Source: Lentisphaera araneosa HTCC2155
GTDB taxonomy: Bacteria > Verrucomicrobiota > Lentisphaeria > Lentisphaerales > Lentisphaeraceae
Length of the DNA stretch: 64,000 bases
Reading direction: 5' to 3'
Assembly (NCBI RefSeq): GCF_000170755.1
Contig: NZ_ABCK01000005.1
Span: 186,001 to 250,000, forward strand
Part shown: in pieces, positions 1 to 8,699 of the stretch
Layout: every line of letters starts with the position of its first letter
How positions within the stretch are numbered: position 1 is the first letter of the stretch
Notes under the pieces: model-generated
Seen by the model: the letters and a program-made list of their open reading frames with translations, nothing else
What the model was told of the DNA's origin: nothing
The model's database searches: none
Translations under genes and position numbers: made by a program

Positions 1-231
1 AAATTTATCTGTTTTCCACACCTCTTGACACTTGCCATAGGAAGCCCATCGTTTCGTAACTTCTCCCTTTTGTATGTATTTACCCTGCTCTTTCAAATAT
101 TCTGTGACCAATAATTCTGGTACAAATTCTCTATTATACTCTAAGCCATCACTAGAAATAAATTCTAATTTTTCAGCGAAAGCAACATTTAATAATAGGA
201 TGAAAATTAAACACAATTTGGTACTTTTCAT
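1..231 (-). CDS. Secreted hypothetical protein, 5' part only
   Basis: This is the first 77 codons of a minus-strand gene that runs off the left edge of the window. It starts at an ATG complementary to 229-231. The N-terminus is a textbook signal peptide: two lysines, a hydrophobic stretch (LCLIFILLLNVAF) and an AFA-type cleavage site near residue 19. After it comes a mixed charged segment with no motif I recognise. The reading frame is open to the edge with no stop. It was identified by direct translation because it is short. Function cannot be assigned; export is the only supported inference. Confidence 0.6.
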   Translation of the reverse strand, partial: MKSTKLCLIFILLLNVAFAEKLEFISSDGLEYNREFVPELLVTEYLKEQGKYIQKGEVTKRWASYGKCQEVWKTDKF

Positions 232-514
232 AATTCACTCACTTTTTATTTAAAACAAACTATATCTATACTAGAATTATTTATCAACTGGATTTATAAT
301 TAATTTTCTCGTAATATCTATTCAAGTAATAAATAGACAGATAAGACCATGTCTTGTTACAATTATATAACATGACAATTTAATCATTCGTAACAGCTTA
401 CCTAATAATAAATTACTATTAGTTGAATCCTTAAGCGATATTCATTTGGGTTTTACACCATCATGGAAACATATAATTCAAAAGTATTTTTGTGAAAAAT
501 CACTCGATTAGGTA

Positions 515-737
515 GGGCTTACTGAATAATTGCGTTTTTTAGGAAGAATCTTTATACCAAGGCGAAGTCGTATTTAAATACCTCGAGCTACAGGCGCAAT
601 TATACTTACAAAAAACGGTTTATAGGGTTATTCATGCAAAGGCAAATTAAAAATAAGGTCTTTAGGCTTGCAGGGAAACAAGTGCTCCCCCAAAAAATCA
701 TTGATTAACAAAAATAAACAGCCCGTTCAGTAAACCC
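515..737. mobile_element. MITE-like non-autonomous element, 223 bp, with 6-bp target duplication
   Basis: The ends are inverted repeats GGGCTTACTGAA (left) and GGGTTTACTGAA (right, read on the minus strand), with one mismatch in 12. The element is flanked by a perfect 6-bp direct repeat TAGGTA at 509-514 and 738-743. No open reading frame of useful size lies inside. The ends resemble those of the IS5-like element at 33343-34925, which also has a 6-bp duplication. It is therefore probably a deletion derivative or satellite mobilised by such a transposase; that link is inference. Confidence 0.65.
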
Positions 738-743
738 TAGGTA

Positions 744-1043
744 GGATAGAAGCCATGATACTTGGTATTCGAGAAGGAAGCCGTCCCTCTCGAGCTCTCC
801 CTGTAAGAGTTTGCCAATCCTTGATGAAGCGACTAGGAGCTTTACCCCGCTTTATGAGTAAAAAAAAAGTAATATCGCTTACTTAAAATGAATTTTTCAC
901 TAAAAATCAGATCCAGTATTCTCGACTTAAATTGAGTACTCATAAAAAAATAGTCGCAATTGGACAAGTATATGACTTTCTGAGACATTTTTTAGGCAAG
1001 GTCATACTAGTATCTTTACTTATAAATAATTAAGAGCGACTAT
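744..1043. other. Intergenic stretch before the glycosidase-like gene
   Basis: This stretch follows the MITE's right-hand target duplication. It contains one small open frame of 43 codons (755-886, plus strand) with an Arg/Pro-rich peptide that I do not recognise; it lacks a clear ribosome binding site. The rest is AT-rich. The segment 232-508 to the left of the MITE is likewise AT-rich, with no gene or clear signal visible. A weak ribosome binding site precedes the ATG at 1044. Confidence 0.3.
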
Positions 1044-3743
1044 ATGACTCAAAATCCCCCTGCAGAATTTATCATTGAAGAAAACGAAGGTCACATCACA
1101 TCTCTCAAGCGCAAAAATGATCCTTTCGAAACCGAATTCATACGCCCAGGAAATAATTTAGGTTGCGTCAACCTTTCCTACAGGCATAAAGCTGACTGGA
1201 TTCATTGCGATCAAACAGGTAGCGATGAGCTAACAGTCTCCAGTTCCTTTTCATCCAGTGGCCCACTCTTGGAATGGACTATTAAATTGAGTAATACGAG
1301 TCATTCGCCTCTAGAAATTGGCACACTCGAACTTCCCTTTCAGTTCAATGAAGAATACACCCGCAATCCGAAGGAATCTTTTGAAGGACGGGTTTTTAAA
1401 CACAGTCATATTGCGGGGCATAATTCATTTATTTTCTGGCTACCCGTAGGCGGTATTGGGGCTCATTTACTCATGACTCCCACAGAAAACACCCATCTCG
1501 AATTTTTCGAAGCTAAAAATGGTATCTATGCAAGTGGCGGAGCGCTCTATAGCGCCTTCATTCATTCTAAAGCCCATGTGGAGAACTTGACCGGAACTTG
1601 GCGACAGGAGAATAGCAGTAAAATATTGCAGGCAGGGGAAAGTATTTCTTATAGCTTTCGCTTTCATTGGTGCGATAATTATAGCGACATCCGCAAAAAA
1701 ATATACCAAAGTGGTGGCATAGACATTCGCATTGCTCCAGGCATGGTGATTCCCCGCGACCTCAAAAGCAAAATAGCTATGCGTTCTCAGCAAAAGATCA
1801 CTCGCATTCAAGCCGAATTCCCCGAGGAGACTGAGATTTCTAAACTTCCAAAGCATGGTGAAAATGAAATTTATGAAATCAACTTTCAGAAGCTCGGCGA
1901 AAACAAACTCACTCTACATTACGGTGATCAACAAGAAACGATCTTAGAGTTTTTTGTTAGCGAAGATTTGGAAACCTTGATCAAAAAACGCGCCTCATTC
2001 ATCAAAGATTTTCAACAACACAAAGACCCCACGAAATGGTATGATGGACTTTATAGTCTATGGGATGCAGGTGCAGAGGAAGGTCAACAAAAACTTGGTC
2101 CCGATAATCCCGGCAGCCAACATCCCTACTGTGTCAGTGGTTCAGATGATCCTTCCAATAGTAAATGCATGTACCTTTCCGAAAAAAACGTCGCATATCC
2201 AGATGCCGAAGAAATTGCATCTCTGGAATACTTTATCGAGAATTTTGTCTGGGGAAAACATCAACGCACTGACCAAGAAGACCCCTACCCCTACGGTATC
2301 TATGGATCGGACTCATGGCTCACAAATCGCAATTCAAGTAATGATCTCATTAAAGAATCCACTAGTCGTCCTCAAGAAGGTGGCAGTCAGTGCCGCATGT
2401 GGAGAACTTTTGACTACACAACTTATTTTGCCCTCTATTACAATATGTATCTCATCGGTAAGCAAAACCCTGATCTCATAAACTACATAACAACCGATCA
2501 GTATTTGGAGCGGGCTTACGGAACTGCTAAAGCCTATTTTGAAGTTCCTTACAATATCATGATGACAGGTGGTTGGGCTCATGAAGGTTGGACTGATTGG
2601 GCCTACACCTTGGGCAACTTCCACGAGAAATACTTACTGCCACTCATCGAAACTTTAAGAGCTGAAGGCCTTGACGACAAAGCAGACTATTTGGAAGGTG
2701 AATGGGACAAGAAAGTTAAATTTTTCCTCTATGACGATGATTACCCCTTTGTTTCGGAAATGCCCGTGGATTCCACTGCCTATGAGTCGAGTTATGCCAT
2801 TGGCAAATATGCTCTCACTCGAAAATTAAAACCCGACCATCACCTTTGGCAGCACAAAAACACCGGTCAATGGTACTCTCATCCCGTCATTGATGAAGCT
2901 AAACACAAAGACTACTTGCATCGTCAGCTTATGGCCAACCTTGCCTGTCGTGGAGTCTTAGAGAATTCCTATTACCACTACGGCAGTGATTTTCGCGCCG
3001 TTGGCACTTCCAATTACACCATGAGTTACATGTCTCAAATGGGGGGCTGGGCGATTATGGATCAGGGACTTTATTTCGAAGAAAACAAATTTGATCTCAT
3101 TCAACTCGGTTATGCATCGCTGCTTTGCTCGTGGGGGCTGATCAATAGCGGCACCAAGGAAAGTAATTACGGCTACTGGTACCCAGGTAAAAACAATGAT
3201 GGCTCAGTCGCATGGGGCTTCATGCCCCAGATGCAGGGTTCAGAGTGGAACTCAGCCTGCAAAGATATGAGTCGTGGTGCTTGGGCAGTATGCGGAGAAA
3301 TTGATCATGGCTTAACGGCGGGAGTTGAAGCGGCGGCTACCATTGTCGTCGACGACCCCAATTTTGGCTTTATTGCTTATGGTGGAGAGCTTGATGAAAC
3401 AGCGCAAAAATTGCGCGTCATTCCGCGAGATGGGGTTCGCCGCCAGCTTCATTACATCAGCAAAAACCTTTCCTTTCATCTCACTCTAAAATCTGACGGT
3501 TTTAAAAAGGATGAGCCTATAGTTTTTTCAACAGAGCTCAATTCTTTGGAATTCACCTTAGAAAACCGTTCAAAGACAAGCCATGCAATCGACATCGAAG
3601 TCAAGGGCCTCAAGCCAGGTGATTATGAACTCTATAGTGATGATCAAGTTATTACATCCTTTATCGTTAAAGGTGAGGAAGCTCAAGGGCTCTCATGTCA
3701 GATTGAAGAAAACTTTGTCAATGTGAAGATCAGAAATATTTAG
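1044..3743 (+). CDS. Large DUF5695/six-hairpin-glycosidase-like protein
   Basis: This is an 899-residue protein. The N-terminal third is beta-rich. The central and C-terminal parts have aromatic- and Gly-rich repeats typical of alpha/alpha-barrel (six-hairpin) glycosidases, for example the segments around YGSDSW, GGWAHEGWTDW and SYMSQMGGW. The order and size match what I remember of DUF5695 proteins, which are six-hairpin-like, but this is recognition by eye only. No signal peptide is visible at the annotated ATG, so it may be cytoplasmic. It would act on oligosaccharides released by the surrounding sulfatases (inference). The stop codon TAG uses the last two bases of a target duplication plus the first base of the downstream IS element. 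Confidence 0.6.
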   Translation: MTQNPPAEFIIEENEGHITSLKRKNDPFETEFIRPGNNLGCVNLSYRHKADWIHCDQTGSDELTVSSSFSSSGPLLEWTIKLSNTSHSPLEIGTLELPFQFNEEYTRNPKESFEGRVFKHSHIAGHNSFIFWLPVGGIGAHLLMTPTENTHLEFFEAKNGIYASGGALYSAFIHSKAHVENLTGTWRQENSSKILQAGESISYSFRFHWCDNYSDIRKKIYQSGGIDIRIAPGMVIPRDLKSKIAMRSQQKITRIQAEFPEETEISKLPKHGENEIYEINFQKLGENKLTLHYGDQQETILEFFVSEDLETLIKKRASFIKDFQQHKDPTKWYDGLYSLWDAGAEEGQQKLGPDNPGSQHPYCVSGSDDPSNSKCMYLSEKNVAYPDAEEIASLEYFIENFVWGKHQRTDQEDPYPYGIYGSDSWLTNRNSSNDLIKESTSRPQEGGSQCRMWRTFDYTTYFALYYNMYLIGKQNPDLINYITTDQYLERAYGTAKAYFEVPYNIMMTGGWAHEGWTDWAYTLGNFHEKYLLPLIETLRAEGLDDKADYLEGEWDKKVKFFLYDDDYPFVSEMPVDSTAYESSYAIGKYALTRKLKPDHHLWQHKNTGQWYSHPVIDEAKHKDYLHRQLMANLACRGVLENSYYHYGSDFRAVGTSNYTMSYMSQMGGWAIMDQGLYFEENKFDLIQLGYASLLCSWGLINSGTKESNYGYWYPGKNNDGSVAWGFMPQMQGSEWNSACKDMSRGAWAVCGEIDHGLTAGVEAAATIVVDDPNFGFIAYGGELDETAQKLRVIPRDGVRRQLHYISKNLSFHLTLKSDGFKKDEPIVFSTELNSLEFTLENRSKTSHAIDIEVKGLKPGDYELYSDDQVITSFIVKGEEAQGLSCQIEENFVNVKIRNI

Positions 3744-5091
3744 GTTCTTTCTCATTTTTTGTGGATAGATGCTCCAAGGAGTATTGTTAAGCTTATCAAA
3801 ATAGGAGCTAATGATGACCGAACAACTTTTTGCAGAAATGTTAAATCTCGGGGATAAATGGGAAGTTAGTAAACTAGAAGTTTTGGCAGAGCAATCATGT
3901 ATTGAAGTGACAATTAAAGATACAGCTAAACTTTTAGAAGGTATGGAATGCCCTTGTTGTAAGAGAACCGATTTAATTATAAAAGATCATGCAAATGAAA
4001 GGCTATGGGATCATCTACAAATGTGGACTTATAAAACTGTATTAAAATGCCGATTGCCTCGTGCCCTTTGTAAATCCTGTAAAAAAACGTGGACAATTCG
4101 AGCTCCTTGGGAAGGTGTCAATAAACATTCCAGTAAAGACTTTGAGGCATTAGCCTTGACCCTCATGCGTCATATGCCCGTGTCAAAAGTAGGTAAATTA
4201 ATGAAAGTTGATGATCAAAAATTATGGAGGATTCTAAGAGTATATATTGATAAAGAACGGGCCAAACTTGACTGGAGTGAACTCACGAGAATTGGAGTAG
4301 ATGAGTTGAGTATCGCAAAAGGTCATCGTTATGTAAGTGTTTTTGTGGATATGGAAAACCATAGTGTTCTATTCGCTGCAGACGGCAAAGATGCACAAGT
4401 TTTTGAACAATTCACCGAGGAACTTTACCTGAAAGACGGTCACCCTCATGCAATTACTGAAGTTAGCATGGATATGAGTCCCTCTTATAAAAGTGGCGTT
4501 GATTCAAATATGCGCAATGCTCGTAAAGTATTTGACTACTTCCATATTGCACAAAACTTAAACAAAGCAATTGGCAAAGTTTGTTCCAGAGAGCGCCGTA
4601 CAAAAGGTGATATTCGAAACCTCCTAAAAAAGCCTCGTTTATTTCAAAAGAACAGAGACAAACTCAAGGAAAAAGATCAGCAAACTATAGAAAAATTAAA
4701 AGAGCTGAACACTGCAACAGCCATGGCATACCAAATGCGCTTAAGTCTCCAAGATATTTTTAAAACGAAGTCCGAAATCAAAGCTTTGTTAGGGTTAAAA
4801 GCATGGATATCTTGGGTTCATAATGAAGTTGAAAAAGAAATGTGGAAATACTTTTTAAACCCTCTAAAGAAATTTGCCGAATCTCTTACAAAACATTTTG
4901 ATGGAATTATTGCTCGATGGAGGCACGGAACAAGTAATGCTGTATTGGAAGGAATTAATTCCGTTTTCTCAGCAGTTAAAAGACGGGCCAGAGGGTTTAG
5001 ATCTAAAGAATATCTAAAAATGATGCTCTATTTCACTAAAGGAAATTTAACTGGGATACCAAACCTCATCCCCTCAAAGTGAGAAAGAACC
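3743..5091 (+). mobile_element. ISL3-family insertion sequence, complete, with 8-bp target duplication
   Basis: The element is 1349 bp with imperfect terminal inverted repeats beginning GGTTCTTTCTCA at both ends (left 3743 onward, right reading inward from 5091). A perfect 8-bp direct repeat AATATTTA flanks it at 3735-3742 and 5092-5099. ISL3 elements are known to make 8-bp duplications, which agrees with the transposase inside. Removing the element and one duplication restores a TAA stop for the upstream gene at the same codon. The insertion therefore did not alter that protein. The element looks recent and intact. Confidence 0.9.
3811..5082 (+). CDS. ISL3-family transposase
   Basis: This 423-residue transposase mobilises the surrounding element. 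An N-terminal zinc-binding segment is visible (CPCC near residues 48-51, and later CKSC). It is followed by a helix-turn-helix-like region and the DDE domain, with GVDELSIAKGH (first Asp), VSMDMSPSYKSG (second Asp) and a C-terminal NAVLEGINSVF containing the catalytic Glu. Length and motif order match ISL3 transposases (zf-ISL3 plus DDE_Tnp_ISL3). The frame is uninterrupted and ends 9 bp before the element's right end, so the enzyme may be active. The gene starts with two ATGs in tandem. Confidence 0.92.
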   Translation: MMTEQLFAEMLNLGDKWEVSKLEVLAEQSCIEVTIKDTAKLLEGMECPCCKRTDLIIKDHANERLWDHLQMWTYKTVLKCRLPRALCKSCKKTWTIRAPWEGVNKHSSKDFEALALTLMRHMPVSKVGKLMKVDDQKLWRILRVYIDKERAKLDWSELTRIGVDELSIAKGHRYVSVFVDMENHSVLFAADGKDAQVFEQFTEELYLKDGHPHAITEVSMDMSPSYKSGVDSNMRNARKVFDYFHIAQNLNKAIGKVCSRERRTKGDIRNLLKKPRLFQKNRDKLKEKDQQTIEKLKELNTATAMAYQMRLSLQDIFKTKSEIKALLGLKAWISWVHNEVEKEMWKYFLNPLKKFAESLTKHFDGIIARWRHGTSNAVLEGINSVFSAVKRRARGFRSKEYLKMMLYFTKGNLTGIPNLIPSK

Positions 5092-5246
5092 AATATTTAA
5101 TACACAACAATCTTAGGCTTAATAAATTAAAGCTTAATTTATCATAAATATTGACAAGTCTGTTACAAGCTTTTCATGAAAGTGTTACTTATAGTGTACT
5201 TCACTCACTTTAGCCATTTTTATAATTCCAGTTACAAGGTTCAATC

Positions 5247-5537
5247 ATGATCAATCACGGTGTAGTATTTACTTTAAAAAGCGACTCTGTATTGAGCCTG
5301 GAAGCATTTTTAACTGAAGCGCTTAAACTCAAAAAAATTGATGGCCTTATGGATTTCCAAATTGTACGGGAAACTAGTCCTAAAAATAAGTTTGAGTTTG
5401 GTTTGTTTATGAAATTTAAAAACCCTAAAACCTACCAATACTACAATAACCATCCCGATCATGTGAGCTTTGTCCAGAACATTTGGATACCAAATGTAGA
5501 AGACTTCATGGAAATTGATTACGAGAAAATTCTATAA
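5247..5537 (+). CDS. Dabb-family (stress-responsive A/B barrel) protein
   Basis: This is a 96-residue protein with the pattern of a dimeric alpha/beta barrel (Dabb) domain: an N-terminal INHGVVFTLK strand, a middle EFGLFMKFKN strand and a C-terminal YNNHPDHVSFVQNIW segment. The His-Pro-x-His part is characteristic of the family. Dabb proteins are small dimers, often of unknown substrate, and are frequent near carbohydrate genes in PVC bacteria. It has no signal peptide. It sits between the IS element and a sulfatase pair. The start ATG is preceded by an AAGG-like ribosome binding site. Its specific role is unknown. Confidence 0.8.
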   Translation: MINHGVVFTLKSDSVLSLEAFLTEALKLKKIDGLMDFQIVRETSPKNKFEFGLFMKFKNPKTYQYYNNHPDHVSFVQNIWIPNVEDFMEIDYEKIL

Positions 5538-5610
5538 TTTTTCTTTTTGCTGTAAGCTTAGTTATTTGACAGTGTATTTTAAATAACACGAATTTTAACC
5601 AAGGCTTATC

Positions 5611-7014
5611 ATGAAGATTTTCCTCCTCCTTCTTTTTTTAATTACTGGCTCGCTCTACGCGTCTCAAAAACCCAATATCGTTTTTATCCTCGCCGATGAC
5701 ATGAATCGCGATAGCTGGGGTGTTTACGGCAACAAAGATTGCAAGACTCCCAATATTGATCGCATTGCATCAGAAGGCTTAGTCTTTCAAAATCTTTATG
5801 CCTCAGTGGCTATGTGTGCTCCTTTTCGTCAGGAACTCTACAGCGGTCGATCGCCTTGGCGAACAGGAACCTTGGCCAACCATTCGAAATCTACTGCAGA
5901 TACCAAGAGCTTACCTCATTACCTCAAGCCCCTGGGTTACCGAGTTGCCTTACTGGGAAAAAGTCATGTGGGTCCGCAACAGGCCTACCCTTTCGAGAAA
6001 CTCAAAGGGAATTCTAAAGACAATGATGCTAATGACCAGTTTCTTGCGAGTTCCGCAAAATTTATTGATTCTGCCACAAGTGAACAAAAACCTTTCTGCC
6101 TTTTTATTGCTTCTAGTGATTCTCACGCGCCTTTCACCACGGGTGATCCCTCACAATACTCCGCTGAAGCACTAACTGTCCCTACCTACTGGATTGATAC
6201 TCCCGTCATGCGCGAAGCCATGGTTCAATACTATGCCGAGGTCAGTAATTTTGATTCCTTAGTAGGTCGCATCGAAAAGCTTTTAAAAGAAAAAAGCTTA
6301 TGGGAAAACACTATTTTTATGGTGTGTAGTGAGCAAGGTTCACAGTTCCCCTTCAGTAAATGGACTTGCTATAATACGGGTCTTCACTCAGGCATGGTGG
6401 CGCACTGGCCGGGAGCCAAAACTAAGCAAGTTGATCAACTCATTGCTCTTGCAGATATTGCCCCGACGCTTGCGGAAGCCGCAAATTATACTGCACAAGA
6501 AAATGATTTTGATGGCTTAAGTTTCCTTAAAGCCATTCAAGGTGACAAAAAAGAAACCCGTCCATTTGTCTACGGAGCCTTCACCAACTGCAATATTATT
6601 GATAACCGCGAGCGTATCTTCCCTATTCGCGTCATTCGCAATAAAGAATTCACACTTATCTACAATCCCAATCATCAAGGGATCACTTCGAACGTCACCT
6701 TAACGTCTGCTCTTGAAGGTAAAGAACTTAAAAAGAAACAGAATCAAATAGATATCGCCTCTTCTTGGGTCGCCTTGGCGAATAAAAATAAAAAATATCA
6801 AAGCCGTGTCCATCAGCTCAACAAACGCCCTTTGTATGAATTATATAATCGCAAGCTCGACCCCTATGAACTCAACAATCAAATTGATAATCCCGAATAC
6901 AAAGCACAAACCGAGGCACTAAAAAGTGCTCTCCAAAAACAACTTCAAACCTTGGGTGATGGTGATCCCATCGACACAGAAAAATCATTAGTGAAAAATA
7001 AAAAACGGAAATAA
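5611..7014 (+). CDS. Secreted sulfatase (S1 type), CAPFR motif
   Basis: This is a 467-residue formylglycine-dependent sulfatase. It has a signal peptide (residues 1-18), the calcium-binding Asp pair in ILADDMN (29-30) and the maturation motif C69-A-P-F-R, where Cys becomes formylglycine. GKSHVG and a late SEQGSQFPFSKW segment follow. That last segment is closer to N-sulfoglucosamine sulfohydrolases than to arylsulfatase A, which usually has SDNG there. The C-terminus is Lys-rich (KNKKRK). It is 2 nt upstream of the next sulfatase, so the two are co-transcribed. It likely removes sulfate from a glycan in the periplasm or at the surface. The exact substrate is unknown. Confidence 0.9.
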   Translation: MKIFLLLLFLITGSLYASQKPNIVFILADDMNRDSWGVYGNKDCKTPNIDRIASEGLVFQNLYASVAMCAPFRQELYSGRSPWRTGTLANHSKSTADTKSLPHYLKPLGYRVALLGKSHVGPQQAYPFEKLKGNSKDNDANDQFLASSAKFIDSATSEQKPFCLFIASSDSHAPFTTGDPSQYSAEALTVPTYWIDTPVMREAMVQYYAEVSNFDSLVGRIEKLLKEKSLWENTIFMVCSEQGSQFPFSKWTCYNTGLHSGMVAHWPGAKTKQVDQLIALADIAPTLAEAANYTAQENDFDGLSFLKAIQGDKKETRPFVYGAFTNCNIIDNRERIFPIRVIRNKEFTLIYNPNHQGITSNVTLTSALEGKELKKKQNQIDIASSWVALANKNKKYQSRVHQLNKRPLYELYNRKLDPYELNNQIDNPEYKAQTEALKSALQKQLQTLGDGDPIDTEKSLVKNKKRK

Positions 7015-7016
7015 AC

Positions 7017-8405
7017 ATGAAGCTCTTTAGTCTACTCACTTTAATAAGTCTGCAGTTTTTAATGGCAGCCGACACCAGCAAACCCAATGTCATCATTATT
7101 TTAACCGATGACCAAGGTTATAATGACCTTTCCTGCTATGGCTCAAAAACTATTAAGAGTCCTCGTATTGATCAACTTGCCGAGGAAGGTTTAAAACTCA
7201 CCAGTTATTATGTGGCCTCTCCCGTTTGTTCGGCCTCACGTGCAGCACTTTTAACTGGGCGATACCCAAAACTTGTGGGAGTCCCGGGCGTCTTTTTCCC
7301 AAATCGTGGGCATAAAGGCCTTGACCCCAAGCATCAAACGATTGCCAAACTTCTCAAATCGGTAGGCTACGCAACTAAAGCCGTTGGTAAATGGCATTTG
7401 GGTGATGAGCTCGAATTCCTTCCCACAAATCAAGGTTTCGACTCCTATTATGGCATTCCTTATAGCAATGACATGACTCCCGCTTTCAGCATGAAGTATT
7501 CAGAAAACTGCCTCTACCGCGAAGGCGTGGATCAAGAAGCTCTCAAAAAAGCTTTCGAAGCCAATAAAATCAAACCTGTTGGCATGAAAGACAAAGTGCC
7601 CCTCATGCGCAATGATGAATGCATAGAGATGCCCGCAGATCAAAGTACCATTACCAAGCGTTTTACCGACGAGAGTATTAAATTCATCGATGAAAGCACT
7701 GCATCTAACAAGCCCTTTTTCCTCTACCTCGCGCACAGCATGCCACATACACCTCTTTATGTTTCCAAAGATTTTGAAGGCAAAAGCGCTGGTGGAATCT
7801 ACGGCGATGTGATCGAAGAAATCGATTATAATGTGGGCCGTATCATTGATCACCTCAATGAAAAAAATATCGCCGAAAATACTCTCTTTATCTACACTTC
7901 CGATAATGGACCTTGGTTGATCAAAAAATCTCATGGTGGATCGGCCCTTCCCCTTTTCGAAGGTAAAATGACGAGTTTCGAGGGTGGTCAACGCGTTCCA
8001 GCCATCATACGATGGCCCGCTAAAATACCTAAGGACTCTGTATCCAACGAAATGACTCTCTCTATGGATATTTTTCCCACTCTTGCTAAAATCACTGGAG
8101 CTAAAGCTCAAGATGCGGATTTAATCAATGGCAAGAATGCACTCGAACTTTATGAGGATCCTGCAAACTTTAAAACTAAGCACGACTACTTTTTCTACAG
8201 CCCACGTGCCGTGCGCCACAAAAACTGGAAGTATCACCAGCAGGAAACTTTCAAACTCAAAAGTACAGCTCGCAAAACTAAAGGCCCTAGCCTCTATGAT
8301 CTTAGTAAGGATATTGGCGAAAGTAAAAACCTCATCAATGATTATCCCGAAATAGCCGCACAGCTTAAAAATGCCCTCTTAGAGCACAATAAAAAGAAAC
8401 AATAG
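7017..8405 (+). CDS. Secreted sulfatase (arylsulfatase A-like), CSASR motif
   Basis: This is a 462-residue sulfatase with a signal peptide ending near residue 18 (LMAA). It has the metal-binding DDQGYNDLSCYG segment, C71-S-A-S-R as formylglycine motif (the Ala variant of C-x-P-x-R, known to be accepted), GKWHLGD and TSDNGP. It starts two bases after the stop of the preceding sulfatase, and the upstream ribosome binding site lies within that gene's end. It is the second gene of a two-gene operon. Nothing is disrupted. The tail NKKKQ is basic. Substrate unknown; probably a sulfated sugar processed together with the first enzyme's product (inference). Confidence 0.92.
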   Translation: MKLFSLLTLISLQFLMAADTSKPNVIIILTDDQGYNDLSCYGSKTIKSPRIDQLAEEGLKLTSYYVASPVCSASRAALLTGRYPKLVGVPGVFFPNRGHKGLDPKHQTIAKLLKSVGYATKAVGKWHLGDELEFLPTNQGFDSYYGIPYSNDMTPAFSMKYSENCLYREGVDQEALKKAFEANKIKPVGMKDKVPLMRNDECIEMPADQSTITKRFTDESIKFIDESTASNKPFFLYLAHSMPHTPLYVSKDFEGKSAGGIYGDVIEEIDYNVGRIIDHLNEKNIAENTLFIYTSDNGPWLIKKSHGGSALPLFEGKMTSFEGGQRVPAIIRWPAKIPKDSVSNEMTLSMDIFPTLAKITGAKAQDADLINGKNALELYEDPANFKTKHDYFFYSPRAVRHKNWKYHQQETFKLKSTARKTKGPSLYDLSKDIGESKNLINDYPEIAAQLKNALLEHNKKKQ

Positions 8406-8699
8406 TATGAATTCATGAGAGAGTTAAAAGAGAAAACATTTTTAATGTCTCTCAAAAATATTGATATTCTGACCTAAGTTCATGAACTCGAGTGTATGAT
8501 GACCATAAATGGGTTTAAGATTTAATGGAATCACATTGCTGAGGGCTTTCTTTCTTTAAAATAAGAGGAATCATAGAAAGCCTAAAGCTTTTATAGTCAC
8601 AGAGAGTTTCATTTTGAATCTCCGGAGACTAAATTCTTAGATTCCAATAAGCTTCCTGATTCGGGTTTCTTGATAAAGCTAAATGATTAGAGGTTCATA

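Noticed and set aside
755-886. A 43-codon open frame with an Arg/Pro-rich peptide
   Set aside because: No ribosome binding site, no recognised homology and location beside a MITE; kept only as a note in the intergenic entry.
5555-5600. A possible ECF motif (TGTAAGC-N16-GTATT) upstream of the sulfatase at 5611
   Set aside because: Too many differences from the other copies to count.
7500-8111. A 203-codon minus-strand frame opposite a sulfatase
   Set aside because: It is the shadow of a conserved sulfatase gene, with no start signal and no family features.
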